NCBI RefSeq assembly: GCF_030295425.1
Contig: NZ_AP027081.1
Location: 2,296,965 to 2,360,964, forward strand
DNA from: Mesoterricola sediminis
GTDB lineage: Bacteria; Acidobacteriota; Holophagae; Holophagales; Holophagaceae
Reading direction: 5' to 3'
DNA: 64,000 nucleotides
Below, in pieces: positions 44,328 to 57,601 of this stretch. Under the pieces are notes generated by a model that was not told the origin of the DNA, made no database searches, and saw only the letters and a program-made list of their open reading frames with translations. How positions within the stretch are numbered: position 1 is the first letter of the stretch; the number at the start of each line of letters is the position of its first letter. The position numbers and the translations under genes are program-made.

Positions 44328-45632
44328 CTAGGCAATTTCAGCTTTCAGAAAATGAGGACCCGCATCCGTGATCCGCACGTTGACCAATTCACCAAAGGGA
44401 AGGCGCCGGCCCTCGCCGGCGGCCAGGTGCACGTTCTTCCATTCGCCGGTCCGGGCGAGCCAATGCCCGCCCTCCACCGCGCCGCGGCTTTCCACCCGGG
44501 CGGGGACCGTGCGCCCGACCATCCGGCGGTTGCTGGCCAGGGTCAGCTCGACCTGGCGCGCCTGGAGGCGGGCCAGCCGGTCGGACTTCTCCTGGGCCGG
44601 CAGATCGTCCTGGAGGCGCAGGGCGGGCGTCCCCGGGCGGGGGGAGTAGATGAAGCTGAAGGAGGCGTCGTAGCGCACCCGCTCCAGGAGGGCCATCGTC
44701 GCCTCGAAATCCGCCTCGGTCTCCCCGGGGAAGCCCACGATGAAGTCGGTGGAGAGGCAGAGGCGGTCCCGGCCCGCCTCCAGGTAGCCCAGGCGCTCCA
44801 GGTACTGGTCGATGGTGTATTCGCGGCGCATGCGCCGGAGCACCGCGTCGCTCCCGCTCTGGACGGGGAGGTGGAGGAAGGGCGCGACCTTGGGGTTCGT
44901 CACCAGCGTGCGGGCCAGTTCCCGGGTGAAGTTCATGGGGTGGCTCGTCGTGAAGCGGATCCATTCCAGGCCGTCCACCTCGGCGACCCGGTCCAGGAGC
45001 TGGGCGAAGGTGCACCCGCCCATGTAGCTGTTCACGTTCTGGCCCAGGAGCTCCACCTCCCGGTAGCCCATCTCCACCAGGTCCCGGACCTCGGCCACCA
45101 CGTCCTTCCAGGGGCGGTGCCGCTCGGGTCCGCGGGTGGTGGGCACGACGCAGTAGGTGCAGGCGTGGTTGCAGCCCTCGATGATGGTGACCAGGGCCTT
45201 GGCCGTGCTGTGCCGGAGGGCCGTCTCCGGCGGGAAGAGGTGGTTGTCGGGGTATTCGCCCGTGTCGATGACCCGGGTCCGGCCGGCCCGGGCCTCCTCC
45301 ACCAGCCGCGGCAGCTGCTGGATGGCCATGGTCCCCATCACGAAGTCGATCTGGGGGGCCCGCCGGAAGAGCCCCTCCTTCTCCTGCTGGGCCAGGCAGC
45401 CCGTGACGCCCACCAGGAGGGGCCGGCGCAGCTTCTCCTCCCGGAGCCGGCCCAGTTCGGAATAGACCTTGTTGACGGCCTTCTCCCGGATGGAGCACGT
45501 ATTGAGGATCACAACATCCGCGTCGCCGACGCCGGCGGCCGCTTCGAATCCTTCCTTGGCCAGGAGCCCCGCCAGCTTTTCGCTGTCGTGGTCGTTCATC
45601 TGGCAGCCCCAGGTCTCGATCAGATACTTCAT
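44328..45632 (-). CDS. miaB: tRNA-2-methylthio-N6-isopentenyladenosine synthase MiaB
   Basis: 434 residues. N-terminal UPF0004 domain with its three cluster cysteines (ETWGCQMNDHDSEKL, LNTCSIREKAV, VGVTGCLAQQEK). Radical-SAM motif CNHACTYCVVPTTRGPE and a C-terminal TRAM domain. It adds the methylthio group to modified A37 of tRNAs reading UNN codons. It precedes rex in the same direction. Confidence 0.94.
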   Translation of the reverse strand: MKYLIETWGCQMNDHDSEKLAGLLAKEGFEAAAGVGDADVVILNTCSIREKAVNKVYSELGRLREEKLRRPLLVGVTGCLAQQEKEGLFRRAPQIDFVMGTMAIQQLPRLVEEARAGRTRVIDTGEYPDNHLFPPETALRHSTAKALVTIIEGCNHACTYCVVPTTRGPERHRPWKDVVAEVRDLVEMGYREVELLGQNVNSYMGGCTFAQLLDRVAEVDGLEWIRFTTSHPMNFTRELARTLVTNPKVAPFLHLPVQSGSDAVLRRMRREYTIDQYLERLGYLEAGRDRLCLSTDFIVGFPGETEADFEATMALLERVRYDASFSFIYSPRPGTPALRLQDDLPAQEKSDRLARLQARQVELTLASNRRMVGRTVPARVESRGAVEGGHWLARTGEWKNVHLAAGEGRRLPFGELVNVRITDAGPHFLKAEIA

Positions 45633-45750
45633 GCTTCGTTCACCGCAAAGCGACAGTGTATCAACAAGCCGCCCCGTCCCTCCGGCCGAATACGCAGGAA
45701 CAGCCTTCCCCGCGGCCGGCAGGACCCCGCCGGTGCCCGAAGGCGCCCGT

Positions 45751-46497
45751 TCAGGACCGCGCGAACACGGCCAGGAGGCAGCCCGCGGCCGTAATGACGG
45801 CGAGCCCCGCGACCAGCACCAGGCTCTGGCGCGCGCGGACCCGGGCCAGGTCGGTCCGCCCGTGGGCCAGCGGCAGGCCCACGGCGAGCGCGAGGAGGAG
45901 GACCAGCAGGAGGCCGGTACCCAGCATGAAGCCGTCCAGCCAGCCTCCCCCCTTCCGCAGGAGGCCCTGGGCGAGGGCCGCCTGGCTTCTCAGGAAGAGG
46001 GCCGCCGCGGCCAGGTCCACGAGGATCCAGGCGCTCCGGGAGCGCCAGGCGATCCCCAGCAGATGGCCCGCCAGCAGCACCGGCAGGGCCAGGACGCCGG
46101 AGAGGCCCAGGAGGCCCAGGCCGTGGCCCCAGGGCAGGCTGCCCCCGAGGAGGGCCGGCGCGAGCACCACCGCGCCGCCGCCGATGGCGAGGAGCCAGGC
46201 GCCCAGGAGCCGCCCCGCGACGAGGGCGCCGAGGCCCACCGGCTGGGCCAGATCGAAGCTGAAGCGCCGGTCGCCCAGGTCGCCGGGGATGCCCCGGAAG
46301 GCCAGGAACCCGGCCACCGCGAACACGCAGCCCAGGTGCGCCGCCACGACGGCCGCGAGGGCCGTCCCCTCCGGCGCGCCGCCGCGCAGGTGGCGCAGCC
46401 AGGGCCAGGCCCAGGCCATCGCGGCCGTGAAGGCCGCCCCCGCCCACACCAGGCGGTTCTCCCGCAGTTCGCGTCCCGTGAACGCCAGCGTCTTCAT
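45751..46497 (-). CDS. ABC transporter permease
   Basis: 248 residues with about six hydrophobic segments and no conserved catalytic motif. Typical of ABC-2-type permeases (LAFTGRELRENRLVWAGA start). Start overlaps the stop of the ATPase gene (ATGA), so the exporter is made as a pair. Substrate unknown; regulators of the YtrA kind often control exporters induced by cell-wall or acetoin-related signals. Confidence 0.75.
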   Translation of the reverse strand: MKTLAFTGRELRENRLVWAGAAFTAAMAWAWPWLRHLRGGAPEGTALAAVVAAHLGCVFAVAGFLAFRGIPGDLGDRRFSFDLAQPVGLGALVAGRLLGAWLLAIGGGAVVLAPALLGGSLPWGHGLGLLGLSGVLALPVLLAGHLLGIAWRSRSAWILVDLAAAALFLRSQAALAQGLLRKGGGWLDGFMLGTGLLLVLLLALAVGLPLAHGRTDLARVRARQSLVLVAGLAVITAAGCLLAVFARS

Positions 46498-47366
46498 GCC
46501 GCACCTCCAGCCGTGAGGGCCAGGAACAGGGTCTCCAGGTCCGCCCCGCCGGCCCAGGCGGGGTCGAGGCCGGCCGCGGCCCAGGCCCCGGCGTCGAAGG
46601 CGGCCACCGTGGCCTCCAGGCCCAGCGGTCCCCGGACCACCTGGCTGGCCCCGAAGGGAGCCAGGCGCGCGGGATCCAGGCCGGCCGGGCCCCGGACGCG
46701 CCGGAACCGGGCCTTCAGGTCCTCCAGGGCCGCCTGGGCCTGGACCCGCCCGTCCTGCAGGACGGCGATCCGGTCCGCCAGCCCCTCCACCCCCGGCAGG
46801 TCATGGGTCGCCATGACCACGGTGGTCCCCCGGTCGGCGAGGTCCCCCAGGACCTCCCCGAAGAAGGCCTTCCGGGCGACCGGATCCAGCCCCTGGGTGG
46901 GATCGTCCAGCACCAGGACGGCGGGATCGCCGCCCAGGGCCAGGGCCAGGGCGCCCTGGGCCCGCTGCCCCCGGGACAGGTCCCCGAAGGGCCGCGCCGG
47001 GTCGATGGCCATGCGCTCCAGCCGGGCCAGGACCCCGGCGCCATTCCAGGCGGGCCGGAGCCGGCCGCAGAAGGTCGAGAGCTCGCGCAGGGACAGGCCC
47101 GGGGGCGCGTCGGGGGTCTCGGGGACGAAGCCCACCCGGGCCAGGGCCGCGACCCGGTCCCGCCCGGGATCCAGGCCCAGGAGGCGCACCGCGCCGGCCC
47201 GCGCCGGCAGCAGGCCCAGGAGGCCCTGCAGCAGGGTGGACTTCCCCGCCCCGTTCCGGCCCAGGAGGGCCAGGAAGCCCCCGGCGGGCACCTCCAGGGA
47301 AGCCGCGTGGACCACCACGCGGCGGCCGTAGCCCAGGGTCAAGCCTTCGCAGGTGATCGCGCTCAT
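46494..47366 (-). CDS. ABC transporter ATP-binding protein
   Basis: 290 residues. Walker A GRNGAGKSTLLQGLLGLL, signature DLSRGQRAQGALALAL (LSRGQ rather than LSGGQ), Walker B VLVLDDPTQGLDPVA and H-loop MATHD. It has the CcmA/YtrB-type layout with a C-terminal extension. Between the GntR regulator and the permease; the GntR and ATPase genes overlap by 4 bp. Confidence 0.88.
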   Translation of the reverse strand: MSAITCEGLTLGYGRRVVVHAASLEVPAGGFLALLGRNGAGKSTLLQGLLGLLPARAGAVRLLGLDPGRDRVAALARVGFVPETPDAPPGLSLRELSTFCGRLRPAWNGAGVLARLERMAIDPARPFGDLSRGQRAQGALALALGGDPAVLVLDDPTQGLDPVARKAFFGEVLGDLADRGTTVVMATHDLPGVEGLADRIAVLQDGRVQAQAALEDLKARFRRVRGPAGLDPARLAPFGASQVVRGPLGLEATVAAFDAGAWAAAGLDPAWAGGADLETLFLALTAGGAA

Positions 47367-47761
47367 GCCTCGCCTCCCTTCCCGTCCAATCGCTGCCACG
47401 CCTCGGCCAGGGCCACCTGGACCTCGGCCAGGCCGAAGCCCAGGTGGCGGCCCAGGGCCGCGAAGCCCGCCGCCCCCTCCTCCAGGAGCGCCCCCCGTTC
47501 CCGGCGCCGGCCGTCCGGGTCCGCCTGGACGAAGGTGCCCTCCCCGCGCCGCACGGCCAGGAGCCCGGCCTCCACCAGGTGCTGGTAGGCCTTGGCCACC
47601 GTGGCCGGGTTCACGGCCAGGTCCCGGGCCAGGTCCCGCACCGAGGGGACCGGGTCCCCCGTCCCCAGGGCGCCCGCGGCCACCAGGCGCCGCATGCCCG
47701 CCTCGATCTGCTTCCAGATGGGCACCGCGGACGCGGGATCCACCTGCAATGCGCTTCGCAT
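47363..47761 (-). CDS. GntR-family regulator, YtrA type
   Basis: 132 residues. Winged helix at about 15-75 (PIWKQIEAGMRRLVAAGALG, DPVPSVRDLARDLAVNPATV) followed by a short C-terminal tail, as in the YtrA subfamily that lacks a large effector domain. First gene of a three-gene operon with an ABC exporter, which it probably represses. A palindromic site lies immediately upstream of its start. Confidence 0.88.
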   Translation of the reverse strand: MRSALQVDPASAVPIWKQIEAGMRRLVAAGALGTGDPVPSVRDLARDLAVNPATVAKAYQHLVEAGLLAVRRGEGTFVQADPDGRRRERGALLEEGAAGFAALGRHLGFGLAEVQVALAEAWQRLDGKGGEA

Positions 47762-47777
47762 GATGACCTCGTGTATC

Positions 47778-47793
47778 AGTGTAGTAATACACT
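47778..47793. promoter_or_regulatory. Probable operator of the GntR/YtrA regulator
   Basis: AGTGTA-GTAA-TACACT, a perfect 6-bp inverted repeat 17 bp before the GntR start. A partial extra copy (GTGTAT at 47771-47776) lies beside it. Similar GTGTA...TACAC sites are bound by GntR-family regulators. Confidence 0.6.
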
Positions 47794-47833
47794 AAGTCAT
47801 CCCTGGCCCCTGTCAAGCCCCCTCGTCCGGCGC

Positions 47834-47866
47834 AAAAAAAAACGGGGCCCCTCGCGGGGCCCCGTT
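47834..47866 (-). terminator. Rho-independent terminator of groESL
   Basis: ACGGGGCCCC-GCGA-GGGGCCCCGT followed by a nine-base T run on the minus strand, 25 bp past the groEL stop. Confidence 0.92.
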
Positions 47867-47890
47867 CCTGGCGTACCGTCCCGGTCGGGA

Positions 47891-49844
<1,954 letters not shown>

Positions 49845-49886
49845 GATTGGCCTCCGATGGAAGGGTCCCGGGGGTCCCCGGGGCTG

Positions 49887-49913
49887 TTAGCACTTACTAT
49901 CAGCGAGTGCTAA
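49887..49913 (-). promoter_or_regulatory. CIRCE operator (HrcA binding site) of groESL
   Basis: TTAGCACTT-N9-GAGTGCTAA, one mismatch from the consensus TTAGCACTC-N9-GAGTGCTAA. It overlaps the -10 box, so HrcA would block transcription at normal temperature. hrcA itself is not in this window. Confidence 0.93.
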
Positions 49914-49939
49914 TCTAGCACCCCTCGTTCCCGTGTCAA
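49912..49939 (-). promoter_or_regulatory. Sigma-70-type promoter of groESL
   Basis: On the minus strand TTGACA (49939-49934), a 16-base spacer and TAGATT (49917-49912), immediately upstream of and overlapping CIRCE. Confidence 0.75.
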
Positions 49940-50054
49940 GGGGATTTTCGACATTTCTGAGCAACATGGACTAAGGTTTTATTAGGCATCGATCATACCA
50001 TTTGACCGGAACGAGACCGGGCGCAGGCCCCTTCCATGGCGCTAGACTGGAGGG

Positions 50055-50759
50055 ATGAACGAACTCCCCCTCCTGATCGAACTCCAGGGCGTGCACGACG
50101 GATTGCGCGTCATTCACCGGGACCTCTCGGACTTTCCGCCGGAACTGGCGGCGCTCGATACGGAATTGAAGACCCTGGCCAAGAAACTGGAAGAGGCGGG
50201 CAAGGCCCTCGCCTCCGCCCAGGGGCAGCAGACCACCCTGACGGCCAACTTGGCCTCGGCCCAGAAACTGGAGGACCAGAGCAAGGCGGCCCTCAAGGAA
50301 ACCCGCCACAAGGTCCAGTTCACGGCCGCGATCCGGGAACTGGACGAGCGCCAGCGCCAGAAGGCGGCCGTCGCTCGCCCGCTGAAGGAGGCCGAGACCC
50401 GGGCCGGGACCCTGGAAAAGGCCATCGAGGAGATGGAGGCCCGCCGGATCCAGGCCCAGGCCCAGTTCGACGAGCTCCACCGCATCTTCCTCTCCGGGCA
50501 CGAGAACCAGGTGGAGGCGGAACGCCGTCTCCTCGCCCGCAAGGAGGAGCTCCGCCAGGCCCTCCCCGCCGCCACGGTGACCCGCTTCGACCGGCTCATC
50601 CAGCATCGCCAGGGCCGGGCCGTGGTCACCCTCGAGAAGGGCAACTGCGGCGGCTGCAACACCCGCCTCCGGACCCCCCTCATCGCCCAGCTGCGCGAAG
50701 AGAAGCACATCATCTGCGAATCCTGCCAGCGGATCATCCACGATCCCCAGCGCCCGTGA
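50055..50759 (+). CDS. Coiled-coil C4-type zinc-ribbon protein
   Basis: 234 residues. A long coiled coil (about 25-165, ELKTLAKKLEEAGKALASAQ onward) precedes a zinc ribbon CGGCNTRLRTP...CESCQRII (zf-RING_7/CT398 type). Structures of relatives show a coiled-coil hairpin and zinc knuckle, possibly binding flagellar/type III ATPase or RNA; the function is unsettled. The stop overlaps the GTG start of the next gene (GTGA). Confidence 0.85.
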   Translation: MNELPLLIELQGVHDGLRVIHRDLSDFPPELAALDTELKTLAKKLEEAGKALASAQGQQTTLTANLASAQKLEDQSKAALKETRHKVQFTAAIRELDERQRQKAAVARPLKEAETRAGTLEKAIEEMEARRIQAQAQFDELHRIFLSGHENQVEAERRLLARKEELRQALPAATVTRFDRLIQHRQGRAVVTLEKGNCGGCNTRLRTPLIAQLREEKHIICESCQRIIHDPQRP

Positions 50760-51439
50760 ACCCCCTCGCCGCCCGCGTCGCCCGCCTTCGGGCCCGTATC
50801 CAGCGGGCCTGCGAGGCCTGCGGCCGCGACCCCGGGGAGGTCGAGCTGCTGCCGGTGTCCAAGCGCCAGCCCGCGTCCCTCGTGCGGGAGGCCATGGACC
50901 TGGGTTTCTCGCGCTTCGGTGAGAACTACGTCCAGGAAGGCGTCCTCAAGGCCCAGGACCTGCCCGGGGCCGCCATGGTGCTCATCGGGCCCCTGCAGCG
51001 GAACAAGGCCAGGCCGGCCCTGGCGGCCTTCCAGGAACTGATGACGGTGGACCGCCCCGAGCTGGCCCTCCGCCTCCGCCACCTGGCCGCCGAACTCGAC
51101 CTGGTCCGCCCCGTGTGGCTCCAGGTGGACCTCTGGGGCGAGGCCACCAAGGTCGGCGGCGCCGCGGGCGAGGCCCTGGACGCCGTCCTCGCCGCCCTCG
51201 AGGGCGATCCCCGGCTCCCGGTCCGCGGACTCATGGCCATCCCGCCCCCGGAGGATCCGGAGGCCTTCCGGGCCATGGCGCGCCTGCGGGAGGAGCTCCG
51301 CCAGCGCACGGGGCTCGCCCTCCGCCTGTCCATGGGCATGTCGGGGGACCTGGAGGAGGCGATCCGCGCCGGCACCGACCAGGTCCGCATCGGGACGGCC
51401 TTCTTCGGCACCCGCCAGGCCCCCCTCGTTTCCGAATAG
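50756..51439 (+). CDS. YggS/PLPBP-family pyridoxal phosphate homeostasis protein
   Basis: 227 residues. Alanine-racemase-type N-domain with the PLP lysine in [14 protein letters not shown], then [27 protein letters not shown] and [20 protein letters not shown] with IGTAFFG. Members manage free PLP and affect amino-acid balance. The sequence is a little divergent (SKRQP for the usual SKTxP). GTG start at 50756 overlaps the upstream stop. Confidence 0.88.
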   Translation: MNPLAARVARLRARIQRACEACGRDPGEVELLPVSKRQPASLVREAMDLGFSRFGENYVQEGVLKAQDLPGAAMVLIGPLQRNKARPALAAFQELMTVDRPELALRLRHLAAELDLVRPVWLQVDLWGEATKVGGAAGEALDAVLAALEGDPRLPVRGLMAIPPPEDPEAFRAMARLREELRQRTGLALRLSMGMSGDLEEAIRAGTDQVRIGTAFFGTRQAPLVSE

Positions 51440-51534
51440 GCCCTGACCGTTTTTTTTGTCAAAAATTCACAGTCCTTGTCCTATCCTTCCGGTATAGCCT
51501 TGGGCCATATCATCCAGCCAGGCAGGAGCCCCCG

Positions 51535-53082
51535 ATGGATTTCTGGAAAACGCTGAGCATCAGGAAGAAGCTGATCTACTCCATCATCGCCCTCACGGCG
51601 CTCCTGGCCCTGGCCAGCAGCGCCATCTCCGGCTGGATGATGCACGCCACCCAGAGCGACGCCATGTGGACCAAGGGCCACAGCCTGTCGGCGGTCCTCG
51701 CCGAGGCGGCCACGTCCTCCTACCTCTCCGACGACCTGGGCACCACCACGGGCGCCTCGGAGCGCGCCCTGGAGTTCGTCAAGGAGGACAAGGACGTCAG
51801 CATCGCCGCCATCGTCTCCGTGGACCAGGCCACCAAGGCCGCCACGGTGAAGTACCAGAAGCGCTTCCGGGCCGACGCCAAGGTCGACACCGCGGCCCTG
51901 GCCGAACCCCTGGGCAAGGGCTCCGACAAGTACGAGAAGAACGGCTTCATGATCGTCGCCTCGCCCCTGGGCAACGAGGCCCAGGACGCGACCCGGAAGG
52001 TCTACCAGCTCCTCGTCCTCAACACCGAGGGCATCTCCAAGGAGAACACCAAGAGCACCCTCGTCGCCCTGGTCCTGCTCGCCGTGATGGTGGGCCTCGG
52101 CTTCGTGGCCAGCCAGTTCCTCGGCAACGCCATCGTCAGCCCCCTGGAGACGATCCAGCACCGCATGCGCGACATCTCCGAGGGCGAGGGGGACCTCACG
52201 GCCCGCCTCGACGTCGACGGCACCGACGAGATCGCCCAGCTCTCCGTGAACTTCAACCGGTTCGTGGAGAACATCCAGGGCATCGTCCAGCAGGTGATCG
52301 CCATCAGCACCAACATCGCAAGCGGGTCCCTGCAGATGACCGCGGGCATGACCGAGATGGCCTCCACCGCCGACGCCATCGCCCACACCGCCGAGAACCA
52401 GAAGTCCAGCGTCCGCCAGGCCAACGACAGCGTCGGCACCATCGCCAACTCCTCCAAGGTGATCTACGCCACGGTCAGCGACGCCCTCAGCGTCTTCGAC
52501 CAGGCCCAGGAGGCCGCCGGCAAGGGCGGCACGGCCGTGGGCGCCGCCGTCAGCGGCATGCAGGTCATCAACCAGAACTCCAAGCAGATCGGCAACATCC
52601 TCAACGTCATCACCGAGATCGCCAACCAGACCAACCTCCTCTCCCTCAACGCCGCCATCGAGGCCGCCAAGGCCGGCGAGCACGGCAAGGGCTTCGCGGT
52701 GGTCGCCGAGGAGGTCCGCAAGCTGGCCGAGCGCTCCGCCCAGGCCGCCAAGGAGATCACGGCCCTGATCCTCACCTCCAGCAAGAGCATCGACGACGGC
52801 ACCTCCATGGTGAACACCGCGGGCGCCGCCCTGAAGAGCATCGAGGAGGCCATCCGGGCCAGCGCCGAGCGCATGAAGACCATCGGCAGCCAGAGCCAGA
52901 CCCAGAGCCAGGACAGCACCACGGTCGTGTCGGCCATGGGCAGCCTGTCCAGCATCGCCGAGGGCAACGCCGCCGCCACCGAGGAGATGGCCGCCACCAT
53001 CCGCGAGACCACGCGCACGGTCAACGAGCTCAGCCACCTGGCCGAGACCCTCAACAACCTGGTGAGCCGCTTCAAGGTCTGA
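51535..53082 (+). CDS. Methyl-accepting chemotaxis protein
   Basis: 515 residues. TM1 at about 12-33, a periplasmic domain of about 140 residues, TM2 at about 177-200, then HAMP ([20 protein letters not shown]) and a signalling domain whose tip is [35 protein letters not shown] (core only quoted for position 359-394: [18 protein letters not shown]). It senses a periplasmic ligand and drives CheA. No che genes are adjacent. ATG at 51535 follows GGCAGGAG. Confidence 0.93.
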   Translation: MDFWKTLSIRKKLIYSIIALTALLALASSAISGWMMHATQSDAMWTKGHSLSAVLAEAATSSYLSDDLGTTTGASERALEFVKEDKDVSIAAIVSVDQATKAATVKYQKRFRADAKVDTAALAEPLGKGSDKYEKNGFMIVASPLGNEAQDATRKVYQLLVLNTEGISKENTKSTLVALVLLAVMVGLGFVASQFLGNAIVSPLETIQHRMRDISEGEGDLTARLDVDGTDEIAQLSVNFNRFVENIQGIVQQVIAISTNIASGSLQMTAGMTEMASTADAIAHTAENQKSSVRQANDSVGTIANSSKVIYATVSDALSVFDQAQEAAGKGGTAVGAAVSGMQVINQNSKQIGNILNVITEIANQTNLLSLNAAIEAAKAGEHGKGFAVVAEEVRKLAERSAQAAKEITALILTSSKSIDDGTSMVNTAGAALKSIEEAIRASAERMKTIGSQSQTQSQDSTTVVSAMGSLSSIAEGNAAATEEMAATIRETTRTVNELSHLAETLNNLVSRFKV

Positions 53083-53092
53083 GCGCGGTCCA

Positions 53093-53141
53093 CCCCGTAC
53101 GCGGTAAGGCCGGCGTCCCGCCGGCCTTACCGCGTACGGGG
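53093..53141. terminator. Perfect 23-bp stem hairpin between convergent genes
   Basis: CCCCGTACGCGGTAAGGCCG and its exact complement with a 3-base loop, directly after the chemoreceptor stop. It would terminate from both sides despite no T run. Confidence 0.7.
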
Positions 53142-53154
53142 GGCCCGGCCCGCC

Positions 53155-53649
53155 TCAGAGCAGCTTGATGAGGGGCATGGCCTTCCCGTCCGAGATCACC
53201 TTCACGCCCGTGCCCGAGACCAGCTTGACGCTGGGGTAGTCGGAGGAGCGGGAGCCGCTGATCTCGACCACCGCCGTCCCGGACCCGCCCCGGAGCTGGA
53301 GCTGGACCTTGTAGGACACGACGAAGCCCGTGATCTCCCCGTACCAGACATCCTGATTCTTGAGCGAGGCCGTGGATTTCGTGGAGTAGGTGTCGTGGGC
53401 GCCGGTGGCGTCGACCCGCCAGGTCGGGTTGAGCCGGGCCTTGGGCGCGCTCGCGGGGTTCTTGCGGGCGGACCAGGTATAGGCGTCGTAGAAGCTGACG
53501 GTGGAACCGTCCTTGCACTGGTAGAAGCTGGCCCCGAACGTCTTGTTCTGGGGGGCCTCGAACCTCACCACATGGGTTCCGGCCATCAGGGCCGCGGAAC
53601 CGGCGAGCAAGGCGAAGGCGGGCCGAAGGCCCGGCAGGAGGCGGCGCAT
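53155..53649 (-). CDS. Secreted hypothetical protein
   Basis: 164 residues. Signal peptide (RRLLPGLRPAFALLAGSAAL) then a beta-rich domain without recognised family (VVRFEAPQNKTFGASFYQCK, DVWYGEITGFVVSYKVQLQL, SDYPSVKLVSGTGVKVIS). ATG at 53649 is preferred because the signal peptide begins there; the longer frame adds Arg-rich residues. It stands alone between the chemoreceptor terminator and the NAD(P)-binding gene. Confidence 0.6.
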   Translation of the reverse strand: MRRLLPGLRPAFALLAGSAALMAGTHVVRFEAPQNKTFGASFYQCKDGSTVSFYDAYTWSARKNPASAPKARLNPTWRVDATGAHDTYSTKSTASLKNQDVWYGEITGFVVSYKVQLQLRGGSGTAVVEISGSRSSDYPSVKLVSGTGVKVISDGKAMPLIKLL

Positions 53650-53773
53650 GGGAACCTCGAAGAAGGCAGGCCGCCGGCGGACCCGGGACCTGGGGTGGCG
53701 CACTCCCCGGAACGGGGGGATGGGTGCCCCAAGTATTAATTAATTATTACGCCTGTCAACCCGCGACCCGGGC

Positions 53774-54490
53774 TCAGCGGGCGTGGGAGGTGAAGCCCGC
53801 CATGATCGGGTGGTGCAGGGACAGGCCGCTGAGGACCTTGCCCCCGGGCCCCTGGGGGCTCTCCAGGCAGGTCCACAGGATGGCCTTGGCCACCTGGCTG
53901 GCCTGGATGGGGGCGTAGCGCCAGAGGGTGCGGCTCTGGGGCGCCAGGAGCTTGGCGGCGAAGAGGTAGGGCCGGGCCAGGAAAAGGGCGGCGAGGCGCT
54001 CGCCCAGGCGGAATTCCTCCCGCTTCCCCAGCAGGAGGGAGGGCCGCACGATCAGGTAGGGCAGCCCGCTGTCCACCAGCGCCCGCTCGGCCTCGGCCTT
54101 GGTCTGCAGGTAGAGGCCCCGGGGCCGGTTGGCCCCCGCGCTGGACACCAGGGCGAAGGTGGGCCGGTGCTCCAGCTCGGCCAGGCGCTGCACGAGGGCC
54201 TGGGGGATGGCCAGGTCCACCTCCCGGAAGGCTTCGGGGGAACCGGCCTTGCGCAGGGTGGTGCCGATGGCGCACACGAGGAGATCGCAGGGGATGTCCG
54301 CGCCCAGCCGGGCCAGGTCCGCCGGCGAGCGGAAATCGAAGGCCGCTTCCCGGATCCGCCCGGACAGGCCCCCCAGGGCGCCGGGGCGGCGCACGAGGGC
54401 CGTGACCTCCACATCCTCACGCCCGTCCAGTTGCTTCAGGATTTCCCGTCCGACCAGGCCCGTGGACCCGGCGACGACCACCTGCTTCAT
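53774..54490 (-). CDS. NAD(P)-binding (HTATIP2-like) oxidoreductase
   Basis: 238 residues. Rossmann start KQVVVAGSTGLVGREILKQL, DLLVCAIGTTLRKAGSPEAF and FALVSSAGANRPRGLYLQTKAEAERA (short; core SSAGANRPRG), typical of atypical SDR proteins related to HTATIP2/oxidoreductase-like family. Start overlaps the ftsW stop (ATGA), so it is translated with ftsW. A role in cell envelope or division is not evident. Confidence 0.8.
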   Translation of the reverse strand: MKQVVVAGSTGLVGREILKQLDGREDVEVTALVRRPGALGGLSGRIREAAFDFRSPADLARLGADIPCDLLVCAIGTTLRKAGSPEAFREVDLAIPQALVQRLAELEHRPTFALVSSAGANRPRGLYLQTKAEAERALVDSGLPYLIVRPSLLLGKREEFRLGERLAALFLARPYLFAAKLLAPQSRTLWRYAPIQASQVAKAILWTCLESPQGPGGKVLSGLSLHHPIMAGFTSHAR

Positions 54491-55617
54491 TCACTTGCCT
54501 CCTTGGAAATGGCGAGGAGCAGCCCCAGGCTGGCCAGGCTCGCGACCAGGCTGGAGGTCCCGTAGCTGATGAAGGGGAGCGGAATGCCCTTGTTGGGGGC
54601 GAGGCTCAGCACCACGCTCAGGTTCATGAGCGCCTGGAGGACCAGGAGGAGCGTGAACCCCATCGCGCAGAGCTTCAGGAAGCTGTCCCGCACCCGGCGC
54701 GCCACCCGGTAGCCCCGCCACAGGATCCCGACGAACAGGGCCAGGACGAGGACGCTGCCGATGAGGCCCGCCTCCTCGGAGATCACCGCGTAGATGAAGT
54801 CGGTGTGGGCCTCGGGCAGGTAGTTGAGCTTCTGCATGCTCGCGCCCAGACCCACGCCGGTGATGCCCCCGTTGCCCACGGCGATGAGGCTCTGGAGGGC
54901 CTGGTGACCCTTGCCCAGGGGATCGGCCTCGGGGTTGAGGAAGCTGAGGACGCGGGCCCGCCGGTAGGGCTCGAACCACACGAAGGCGAAGCCCACCGCC
55001 CCCAGGGCCGGGGCGGCCACGGCGAAGATCCAGCTGGCGGCGCCGCCCAGGAAGGTGACGAGGAGCACCACGGACAGGATGAGGAACGTGGTCCCGAAGT
55101 CGGGCTCCCGCAGGATCAGGGCCAGGGGGACCACCATGATGGCGAAGAGGGTGACGAGCTTGGGCACGGACTCCCGGCCCTTGTTCCACACGTCCCGGTG
55201 GCGCACCATCCACCACGCGGTGATGAGCACGGCCAGGGGCTTGAAGAGCTCCGAGGGCTGCAGGGAGGCCCGGCCGTAGCGCATCCACCGGTGGGCGTGG
55301 TTCTTGGCCGGGAAGAAGAAGACGGCCACCAGGAGCAGCAGGATGAGCACGTAGAGCACCTGGAGGGCGCGGGGGTTCTCCTTGATGACGAGGAGGTCGG
55401 TCTGGGAGAGGGCCAGCATGATGGCCACGCCCACGAAGCCCCCCACCAGCTGGTTCACGAGGAAGGTGGCCGCGGCGCTGTGGTTCTTGAAGGCCGAGGC
55501 GGAGAACACCCAGACCATGCCGACGGCCATAAGGGCCAGCGCGAAGAAGAGCAGAAGGCGGTCGATGGGTCTGCGGACGTCTGGACTCACGGCGCTCCAG
55601 GGGGACGAAACCCCCAT
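54487..55617 (-). CDS. ftsW: Lipid II glycosyltransferase/flippase-type division protein FtsW
   Basis: 376 residues, about ten transmembrane helices (SEDS family). FSASAFKNHSAAATFLVNQL, RWMRYGRASLQPSELFKPLA, NYLPEAHTDFIYAVISEEAG and the signature end IPLPFISYGTSSLVASLASL fit FtsW better than RodA. It polymerises septal peptidoglycan with its PBP partner. No mur or ftsI gene is adjacent, unlike a full dcw cluster. Confidence 0.88.
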   Translation of the reverse strand: MGVSSPWSAVSPDVRRPIDRLLLFFALALMAVGMVWVFSASAFKNHSAAATFLVNQLVGGFVGVAIMLALSQTDLLVIKENPRALQVLYVLILLLLVAVFFFPAKNHAHRWMRYGRASLQPSELFKPLAVLITAWWMVRHRDVWNKGRESVPKLVTLFAIMVVPLALILREPDFGTTFLILSVVLLVTFLGGAASWIFAVAAPALGAVGFAFVWFEPYRRARVLSFLNPEADPLGKGHQALQSLIAVGNGGITGVGLGASMQKLNYLPEAHTDFIYAVISEEAGLIGSVLVLALFVGILWRGYRVARRVRDSFLKLCAMGFTLLLVLQALMNLSVVLSLAPNKGIPLPFISYGTSSLVASLASLGLLLAISKEASE

Positions 55618-55654
55618 TCTAGTGCAGCTTCCCCCAGGTCGCCTGAATAATCCG

Positions 55655-55854
55655 AGGGGAGCGGCCGCTGCACGTCCATCGGGGGCATCGCCCCCCAGGG
55701 CGTCGGGAAGGCCGTGCCTTCCCGAGTGTCGCCCCCTGGCGCGCCGGCAGGCCCGGGTTCCTCACCCGGAGCGGGCAAGGCCCCGCCTCCCCAAGGGACG
55801 GGCCGACGCATGCGGCGGCATGCATCGGCCCGGATCCTTCCCCTGGTCCGGAGG
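55655..55854 (-). terminator. Structured intergenic region downstream of the mutase gene
   Basis: On the strand of the mutase gene two large inverted repeats follow its stop: GGGCCGATGCATGC-CGCC-GCATGCGTCGGCCC at about 55829-55798, and further on arms around CCAGGGCG...GGGAAGGC with complements. They probably terminate transcription between the mutase and ftsW. No gene is supported here. Confidence 0.5.
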
Positions 55855-57510
<1,656 letters not shown>

Positions 57511-57601
57511 GGGGCCTCCCATTTTCAACCCAGGGTACCAGGGGTCGACCGGGAAAAGGTCACACCTGCCGGCCCCGCGCGGCTCCAGCGTAGAATGGGG
57601 C

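Noticed and set aside
47838-47866. Small RNA between groEL and the GntR operon
   Set aside because: The structure is fully explained as the groESL terminator with its T run.
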